Positions 11,816 to 16,119 of a DNA stretch of 16,119 nt are shown here, one piece after another. The DNA lies in contig JAEZUH010000002.1 in assembly GCA_023443485.1 (NCBI GenBank), positions 1 through 16,119 of the forward strand, read 5' to 3'. A program made the position numbers and the translations under genes. The stretch comes from Bacillota bacterium (lineage in GTDB: Bacteria; Bacillota_I; Bacilli_A; RFN20; CAG-826). The first letter of the stretch is position 1, and each line of letters begins with the position of its first letter. The notes under the pieces were generated by a model, which ran no database searches, was not told the origin of the DNA, and saw only the letters and a list, made by a program, of their open reading frames with translations.

Positions 11816-13105
11816 TTAAAAAACAAGTTTGTTCTTTTTTGGAAGAAGTTTAAAGATTTCTTCCACTCCGAAATGAACTTTTGTCACCGGGAATCTCTTA
11901 TCAGTGGGGAAGAGATAGTAAGTATCATCATTATCCGAGAAACTAATCCCATCGCCTTTGCCGAAATAATCGAATTCAACATGAACACTGTAATTTTCTA
12001 AAGCGGCTTTGTGGATATGCAATTCTTCACCATTTTCAAAGATGGCATCGAGATGGAAACCATCCATATTGTGAACAAGTTTGCCTTTTCCAAGACGATA
12101 ATAGCCACTACCATTTGGTAGAGAATCAATTTCAACTTCAGTTTCAACATTATAAGTGTTGGCTTCAACTTCTTTTTTAACTTGAGCTCTTTCCCATTCA
12201 TACCAATCAGGGATGTGGGGGAATTCAGTAACACCACTAGTGGCGCGAAGCTCGCCTAATTCGGTCATTTCATATTCTTTATGACACTTTTCACACCACA
12301 ATTTGCTACCTTCGCTATGCATGCTATTTCCATCCAAACAGTTTGGGCACTGGTACAACACTTTATGAAGTCCAGCAGCGCGATTTTTGAAATTAATCCG
12401 AATGTTATGCTCTTTTTGATAGGCATAATCATCGTATTGAAAGGCTTCACGAATGCGATTGTTAATCTCTTCAACACTTAAAGTCTCGATTTCTTCAGCA
12501 GGTACAATACAAGTCATATCGGCAGTGACCTTTAATTTGCGCTTGTATAAATAGTTCCAGACTGGTTGTCTCAAGTGATCGCCATGGCAAATCAAAGTGA
12601 CAACTGGCTTTTTGAGCAGCTTGGCCATCTTACCTAGACTATCAGGAAGAATTGCTGTAGTTCCAACGAGGGAATAACGTGCTTCGGGGTATATCGCACA
12701 AATGTATTTATTTTTATTTAAACTATGCATGATATTTCGGACAATTCGAACATCAGAAACAAATTTCCTCTTTAAAAGACATCCGACATTGCGTAGCAAT
12801 TTTTCGCGACCGATAAATCCATCGACCGCGACGATATAGTTGGCAAATTTTGGGAATATGGCTTTAACTGCGACTTTAAAATCAAGAAAACTATTATGGT
12901 TGCAAAGAAGTAGATAAGGTCCCTTAACATCTTTCATATTGTGCTTATAGACTTTAGCTGATGTCGCTATTAGTTCCGGGAAAGATAAAAGCCAGGTGAG
13001 TGGCTTGAGGTACCAAGAGACCTTCCGAGGAGGGCTCACCATATCAAAACGTGGCATTGCGTTTACTTCTGATAAAGTCTTATAAGTGATGTCACTTAAT
13101 TTCAT
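11816..13105 (-). CDS. PlsC-like lysophospholipid/glycerol-phosphate acyltransferase with zinc ribbon and extra C-terminal domain
   Basis: The N-terminal half (about 30-225) is a PlsC-type acyltransferase. It has the catalytic NHNSFLDF motif (H70, D75) after YLLLC, and a second motif YPEARYS (139-145, E141) in place of the usual EGTRS. One hydrophobic segment (about 33-50) probably anchors it to the membrane. It is expected to transfer an acyl chain to a glycerophospholipid precursor. Residues 251-280 form a zinc ribbon (CPNC 253-256, CEKC 271-274), followed by about 150 residues rich in beta strands with no motif I recognise. At 429 residues it is much longer than plain PlsC (about 200-250). 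AGGAGA before ATG 13105 supports the start. Its neighbours are not lipid genes, except possibly the divergent SDR. Confidence 0.85.
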   Translation of the reverse strand: MKLSDITYKTLSEVNAMPRFDMVSPPRKVSWYLKPLTWLLSFPELIATSAKVYKHNMKDVKGPYLLLCNHNSFLDFKVAVKAIFPKFANYIVAVDGFIGREKLLRNVGCLLKRKFVSDVRIVRNIMHSLNKNKYICAIYPEARYSLVGTTAILPDSLGKMAKLLKKPVVTLICHGDHLRQPVWNYLYKRKLKVTADMTCIVPAEEIETLSVEEINNRIREAFQYDDYAYQKEHNIRINFKNRAAGLHKVLYQCPNCLDGNSMHSEGSKLWCEKCHKEYEMTELGELRATSGVTEFPHIPDWYEWERAQVKKEVEANTYNVETEVEIDSLPNGSGYYRLGKGKLVHNMDGFHLDAIFENGEELHIHKAALENYSVHVEFDYFGKGDGISFSDNDDTYYLFPTDKRFPVTKVHFGVEEIFKLLPKKNKLVF

Positions 13106-13151
13106 AGGATTCTCCTAAATGATGATATTAAAATCGATATCTATCCTCTTG

Positions 13152-13181
13152 ATTTTAAACTGACCCAAGAGGCAATACCAA
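13152..13181 (-). promoter_or_regulatory. Candidate promoter of the acyltransferase gene with overlapping palindrome
   Basis: TTGGTA (13181-13176), an 18-base spacer and TAAAAT (13157-13152) on the minus strand give a leader of about 40 bases. A 7-bp inverted repeat, CCTCTTG (13145-13151) and CAAGAGG (13166-13172), brackets the -10 and most of the spacer and could be an operator. The rest of the 13106-13342 gap shows only AT-rich sequence. A weak plus-strand candidate there is TTGCAT-16-TAAAAT (13300-13327) for the SDR gene. Confidence 0.4.
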
Positions 13182-13342
13182 CTAATAAATATTAAAGCGA
13201 AGTTAATATCTATAAATTTCAAAAAATTTTTGTAACATTGTCTTAGGTCTGTTGCTTAATTATTTAAAGACTTTTGTTTGATATGTTGCTGATGATAATT
13301 TGCATTTAATCAATTCAAATCTAAAATGAAGATAGAGGAAAT

Positions 13343-14332
13343 ATGAAATATCTTATTACTGGTGCCAGTGGCCATGTAGGAAAATGTCTAGTTGATACAT
13401 TGTTGAAACAAAATGCTTCAATAAGAGTTTTGGTGTTGCCTGGTGAGGTTTATCAATATAAGGGAGTAGAGATTACCTATGGTGATGTAACTAAAAAAGA
13501 AACCCTTATTCCCTTCTTCATTAACGAAGATAAAGAGGATTTAATCCTCATCCATCTAGCGGCAATCATCAGTATTTTTCAAAAAGGCAATCCACGAGTT
13601 CGTTTAGTAAATGTTATTGGAACGCAAAATGTCATGGACTTAGCGCTTTCAAATAATGTCAAAAAAGTTATCCATGTCTCATCCGTTCACGCCTTAAGTG
13701 AAGGTGACAAAAACCATCTATTTAAAGAGCAAACCGGTTTTTATCCTGAGCGAGTAAATGGTCAATACGCGAAGAGTAAAGCTGAAGCTAATAATTATGT
13801 GATGTCATTAATTCATAAGGACTTACCAGCAATTATTGTTCATCCTTCAGGTATTATCGGTCCTTACGATGATGGTCACAGCCATCTCGTGGCCTTGTTG
13901 ATGGAATACTTTAATGGGAAACTAACTTCAATTGTCAAAGGTGGTTATGATTTTGTGGATGTTCGAGATGTTGTTGATGGCATCTTGAAAGCCGTCGATA
14001 AAGGTAGGGTTGGAGAATGCTATATTTTGTCGAACCGCTACTACTCCATCCAAGAGATATTAAATATCGCCTCAGAGGTAACGGGGAAAAAGCCAATTAA
14101 AAGAGTCTTACCATCTTGGTTTGTTAAAATATTCGCCCCAATAGCCGAGATTTGGTACAAGATAAGAAAAAAGACTCCCTTATTTACAAAATACGCAATT
14201 TCAACAATCAATAGCAAAGAACGTTTTTCGCACGAAAAGGCGGACAAAGAGTTGGACTACACCAACCGTGATATTAAAAACACAGTAAAAAGCACCTATG
14301 ATTATTTGAAAAACAACGACGCAATCAAGTGA
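13343..14332 (+). CDS. NAD(P)-dependent epimerase/dehydratase family protein (extended SDR)
   Basis: This 329-residue cytosolic oxidoreductase has the N-terminal dinucleotide motif TGASGHVG (6-13), the aspartate of YGDVT (D48), HLAA (71-74), the catalytic region VSSVHAL with S113/S114, and QYAKSK giving the Y142-x3-K146 pair. HPSGIIGPYD (167-176) and the beta strand with FVDVRDVVDGI are typical of dihydroflavonol-reductase-like and HpnA-like extended SDRs. The C-terminal substrate domain (about 175-329) does not identify the substrate. Start ATG 13343 is preceded by AGAGGAA. It is the only plus-strand host gene in the window. No terminator is seen in the 119 bases before the IS element, so its transcripts may continue into the IS in the transposase sense. 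Confidence 0.9.
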   Translation: MKYLITGASGHVGKCLVDTLLKQNASIRVLVLPGEVYQYKGVEITYGDVTKKETLIPFFINEDKEDLILIHLAAIISIFQKGNPRVRLVNVIGTQNVMDLALSNNVKKVIHVSSVHALSEGDKNHLFKEQTGFYPERVNGQYAKSKAEANNYVMSLIHKDLPAIIVHPSGIIGPYDDGHSHLVALLMEYFNGKLTSIVKGGYDFVDVRDVVDGILKAVDKGRVGECYILSNRYYSIQEILNIASEVTGKKPIKRVLPSWFVKIFAPIAEIWYKIRKKTPLFTKYAISTINSKERFSHEKADKELDYTNRDIKNTVKSTYDYLKNNDAIK

Positions 14333-14422
14333 GTGAACTTTTTAGAGGTAATTCTTTTGTTACATCAGATTTGAACCTTGTTTTATTAATCGTCATTGCA
14401 TTCCACATGAGGTTTGATACGT

Positions 14423-14451
14423 AAAAAATCCCCCTTCTATTGCAGTCCGTT
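14423..14451 (-). terminator. Distal half of the IS-split tRNA-Leu terminator (with target duplication)
   Basis: On the minus strand this segment reads AAC (target duplication, 14451-14449), GGACTGC, a 7-base spacer, GGGGG and ATTTTTT. It is the 3' arm and U-tract of a hairpin whose 5' arm is now on the other side of the IS (15920-15948). The upstream stretch 14333-14422 shows no gene or clear signal. Confidence 0.65.
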
Positions 14452-14476
14452 TGCACTGAACCCATTTCTTTGGACC
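14452..14476 (+). repeat. Left terminal inverted repeat of the IS3 element
   Basis: Begins TGCACTGAACCCA and ends TTTGGACC. Compared with the inverted right end it has six mismatches in 25 bases. This outer boundary, rather than one starting at 14457, gives the GTT target duplication. Confidence 0.88.
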
Positions 14477-14499
14477 GAAAATAACCAAAGGAGGGTTTT

Positions 14500-14988
14500 A
14501 TGAAATTTGCAAAAGAGTTCAAACTTGAAATGGTAAAGAAATACCTAAACGGAGAAATGATTCAGAAATTTGGAGATGGATCTAAACACACATGTTCAAA
14601 GACTGTAAGAATGTGGGTAAAACTTTACGAATATCATGGAGAAGAAGGGCTAAACCATAGATATCACAAGAGAACAATTAAAGAAAAAGAGCAAGCTGTT
14701 GAGAGATTTTTAACAGGAGAAAGCAAGACTGATGTCGCGGCTTCTTTAGGCATTAATAAATCGGTTTTATCTAAATGGGCAGGGCTTTATTCAAAGGGAG
14801 GCACTTCTGGTATAGAATTAAATCATCTATCAGGGAGGCCACCAAAAATGTCCAAGAGTAATCCAGGAAGAAAGACTCGAACTGAATTAGAAAAAGAAAA
14901 CAAATATCTAAAGGCAGAGGTCGAATATTTAAAAAAATTAGATGCCTTAGTTCGGAAAAGAAAGGTGCAACAATCGAAGAAAAAGTAA
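14500..14988 (+). CDS. IS3-family transposase OrfA (HTH protein)
   Basis: The 162-residue OrfA is the DNA-binding half of the transposase. It starts MKFAKEFKLEMVKKYLNGE and has two helix-turn-helix regions: about 1-55, with KTVRMWVKLYEYHGEEGL, and about 60-105, with SKTDVAASLGINKSVLSKW. A leucine-zipper-like coiled coil at about 120-150 (TELEKENKYLKAEVEYLKKL) mediates multimerisation. AAGGAGG lies 7 bases upstream of the ATG. The TTTAAAAAAA stretch at 14928-14937 lies in the coiled coil and provides the -1 frameshift site. Read without frameshifting, OrfA ends in a lysine-rich tail. Confidence 0.93.
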   Translation: MKFAKEFKLEMVKKYLNGEMIQKFGDGSKHTCSKTVRMWVKLYEYHGEEGLNHRYHKRTIKEKEQAVERFLTGESKTDVAASLGINKSVLSKWAGLYSKGGTSGIELNHLSGRPPKMSKSNPGRKTRTELEKENKYLKAEVEYLKKLDALVRKRKVQQSKKK

Positions 14989-15887
14989 CGATTGTTAACG
15001 AATTAAGGCATAAATACAAATTAAGCACCTTATTAAAGATTTCTGCATTATCTAAATCGACATATTTTTACGCTATTGAAAAAGTTAATGTAGATACAAA
15101 AAATGAATTAATAATTAATGAGATTATAGATATTTTTACTTCCAACAAATCACGATACGGATATAGACGAGTCACTTTAGAACTTCAAAATAGAGGTTTT
15201 GTTATTAATCATAAAAAAGTTAAGAGAATCATGTCTTCATTGGGCTTTTTTGGAATTAAAGCAAAAACAAAATATAAATCGTATAAAGGCGATATGCATG
15301 GAACATGTAAAAATCTTCTTCTTGATAAAAGGTTGGATTACAAAAAGCATAAGTTGATTTATGATAGGAAATTTGATGTAACTGTTCCAAATCAAAAATG
15401 GGGAACAGATGTTACTGAATTTCACATTGCTTCTGGCAAATTATATCTATCACTAATTATTGATTTTTATACTAGAGAAATAATAAGTTTTGACGTTTCA
15501 ATTTCACCTAATTTTAGACAAATAGCAAATATGTTGCATGAAGCATTTGAAAGATTCTCAGATACCAAAGGGATAATTTTACATTCTGATCAAGGATGGC
15601 AATATCAAATGTCTGAATATCATGAATCGCTTAAGCAACACGGAATAATTCAATCAATGTCGAGAAAAGGTAATTGTTTAGATAATTCTCCAACTGAGAA
15701 CTTTTTTGGAGTTATGAAAAGAGAAATGTTCTACAGACATGAATTTGAATTCAAAACTTTGAAACAACTTAAAAAAGCAATTATTGATTATATCAATTAC
15801 TATAATAATCATAGGATTTCCTGCAAATTAAAAGGACTGAGTCCAATTAACTTTAGACATCAGTCCATTCAACCCCCTATAATTTAA
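14934..15887 (+). CDS. IS3-family transposase OrfB (DDE catalytic domain), made by -1 frameshift from OrfA
   Basis: This frame is open from 14886 to the stop at 15885-15887, with no good start codon and Shine-Dalgarno near its beginning. It is therefore expected mainly as an OrfAB fusion of about 462 residues after slippage at U-UUA-AAA or A-AAA-AAA (14928-14937). The beginning EKKGATIEEKVTIVNELRH and the HTH_21-like segment SRYGYRRVTLEL are typical of IS150-type OrfB. The rve catalytic core shows TDVT (Asp codon 15408-15410), HSDQGWQY (Asp 15588-15590) and SPTENFFG (Glu 15696-15698). That gives the DD(35)E spacing, followed by YINYYNNHR. An ATG at 15231 lies inside the frame but would remove the N-terminal region. 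Confidence 0.9.
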   Translation, partial: KIRCLSSEKKGATIEEKVTIVNELRHKYKLSTLLKISALSKSTYFYAIEKVNVDTKNELIINEIIDIFTSNKSRYGYRRVTLELQNRGFVINHKKVKRIMSSLGFFGIKAKTKYKSYKGDMHGTCKNLLLDKRLDYKKHKLIYDRKFDVTVPNQKWGTDVTEFHIASGKLYLSLIIDFYTREIISFDVSISPNFRQIANMLHEAFERFSDTKGIILHSDQGWQYQMSEYHESLKQHGIIQSMSRKGNCLDNSPTENFFGVMKREMFYRHEFEFKTLKQLKKAIIDYINYYNNHRISCKLKGLSPINFRHQSIQPPII

Positions 15888-15894
15888 TTGAACT

Positions 15895-15919
15895 TGTCCA
15901 ATAAAGTGGGTTCACTTCA
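15895..15919 (+). repeat. Right terminal inverted repeat of the IS3 element
   Basis: Contains TGTCCAATAAAGTGGGTTCA and ends ACTTCA at 15919, immediately before the second GTT target copy (15920-15922). Confidence 0.88.
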
Positions 15920-15948
15920 GTTATGGCCTACTTTTTTGGGGGAATTTC
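15920..15948 (-). terminator. Proximal half of the IS-split tRNA-Leu terminator
   Basis: On the minus strand, starting 8 bases past tRNA-Leu, the order is GAAATTCCCCC, AAAAAA, GTAGGCC and ATAAC, where the last three bases are the target copy. Joined to 14448-14423 without the IS and one GTT, it gives a hairpin with loop ATAAC. The inner stem is GTAGgCC/GGaCTGC, the outer stem CCCCC/GGGGG, and ATTTTTT follows. Confidence 0.65.
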
Positions 15949-15955
15949 AATCTAA

Positions 15956-16041
15956 TGGTGCCCGCGGTCGGAGTCGAACCGACATGGCTCTAAACCGATG
16001 GATTTTGAGTCCATTGCGTCTACCAATTTCACCACGCGGGC
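15956..16041 (-). tRNA. tRNA-Leu(CAA)
   Basis: This 86-base class II tRNA has acceptor GCCCGCG/CGCGGGC, a D arm with GTGGTGAAATTGGTAGAC, and anticodon stem ATGGA/TCCAT. Loop CTCAAAA gives anticodon CAA (reads TTG). It has a long variable arm (CGGTTTAGAGCCATG region), T arm GTTCGACTC and encoded CCA. The IS element begins 36 bases past its 3' end. Confidence 0.95.
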
Positions 16042-16058
16042 GTTAGTGCGCTGTGATT

Positions 16059-16086
16059 ATTATATAAAGAATAAGGAAAAACTCAA
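16059..16086 (-). promoter_or_regulatory. Promoter of tRNA-Leu
   Basis: TTGAGT (16086-16081), a 16-base spacer and consensus TATAAT (16064-16059) on the minus strand put initiation near 16052, about 10 bases before the mature tRNA. A small palindrome, ATCAAT-N4-ATTGAT (16086-16101), lies just upstream and may end a gene outside the window. Confidence 0.65.
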
Positions 16087-16119
16087 TCAATTTTTATTGA
16101 TAGAAGGGTCATAAAATGC

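Larger units (their letters stand above)
14452..15919 (+). mobile_element. Complete IS3-family (IS150-group) insertion sequence
   Basis: The 1468-bp element has terminal inverted repeats beginning TG and ending CA. The 25-base ends match at 19 positions, with a shared TGAACCCA core and TTGGAC. A 3-bp direct repeat, GTT, flanks it (14449-14451 and 15920-15922), consistent with the 3-bp duplications common in the IS3 family. It carries orfA and orfB overlapping in the -1 relation with a slippery site, and an intact DDE triad. No stop or frameshift damage is seen, so it may be active. Confidence 0.93.

Noticed and set aside
12265..12481. Overlapping reading frames on both strands inside the acyltransferase gene
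   Set aside because: They are shadows of a well-supported gene with conserved motifs, and have no ribosome binding sites or recognisable domains.
14457..15914. Shorter IS boundaries at TGAACCC...GGGTTCA
   Set aside because: These give no target duplication (CAC versus CTT). Extending both ends by five bases keeps TG...CA ends, adds matching bases and yields a perfect 3-bp GTT duplication.
1..16119. CRISPR array, toxin-antitoxin pair, prophage or defence system
   Set aside because: No regularly spaced repeats, no small overlapping gene pair of toxin type, and no phage or nuclease genes were seen. The only mobile element is the single IS.

Overview
The window reads like the chromosome of an AT-rich Bacillota-type bacterium. 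Supporting signs are sigma-A style promoters, AGGAGG-like ribosome binding sites, many short AT-rich intrinsic terminators, tRNA genes with encoded CCA, a yybP-ykoY riboswitch and an IS3-family element. TGA is used as a stop codon and tryptophan is TGG, so it is not a UGA-Trp mollicute. Placement within Bacilli (for example near Erysipelotrichales or Acholeplasmatales) is only a guess. Almost everything lies on the minus strand.

Positions 1-3230 hold metal and membrane genes: a partial hemolysin III/TrhA-family gene, then a cadC-cadA operon (ArsR/SmtB repressor overlapping a Zn/Cd/Pb P1B-type ATPase by 4 bases). A textbook TTGACT-17-TATAAT promoter has the palindromic operator in its spacer. 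Positions 3300-4920 hold a SAM methyltransferase and a membrane-anchored XRE regulator with a C-terminal zinc ribbon. Positions 4986-5326 hold a tRNA array, Thr(CGT)-Val(GAC)-terminator-like hairpin-Gly(CCC).

Positions 5353-8290 hold a P2A-type cation ATPase behind a yybP-ykoY (Mn2+) riboswitch, so it is most likely a Mn2+ (or Mn2+/Ca2+) exporter. Next come a zinc-ribbon membrane protein, a flavodoxin-like quinone reductase, a GNAT-alkyltransferase fusion, a DEAD-box RNA helicase with a leader hairpin beside its ribosome binding site, and a PlsC-like acyltransferase with an added zinc ribbon. One plus-strand gene, an extended SDR, follows a divergent intergenic region.

The right end carries a complete IS150-group IS3 element (14452-15919) with 25-bp inverted repeats, a 3-bp GTT target duplication and an intact DDE transposase made by -1 frameshifting. 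It sits in what was the loop of the intrinsic terminator of tRNA-Leu(CAA).

No clearly new multi-gene system is visible. The most unusual points are the IS inside the tRNA terminator loop, four genes without Shine-Dalgarno sequences whose promoters sit directly on the start codon (predicted leaderless or near-leaderless mRNAs), the Mn-riboswitch ATPase, the cysteine-rich insertion in the ArsR repressor and the GNAT-alkyltransferase fusion with an altered active-site motif.
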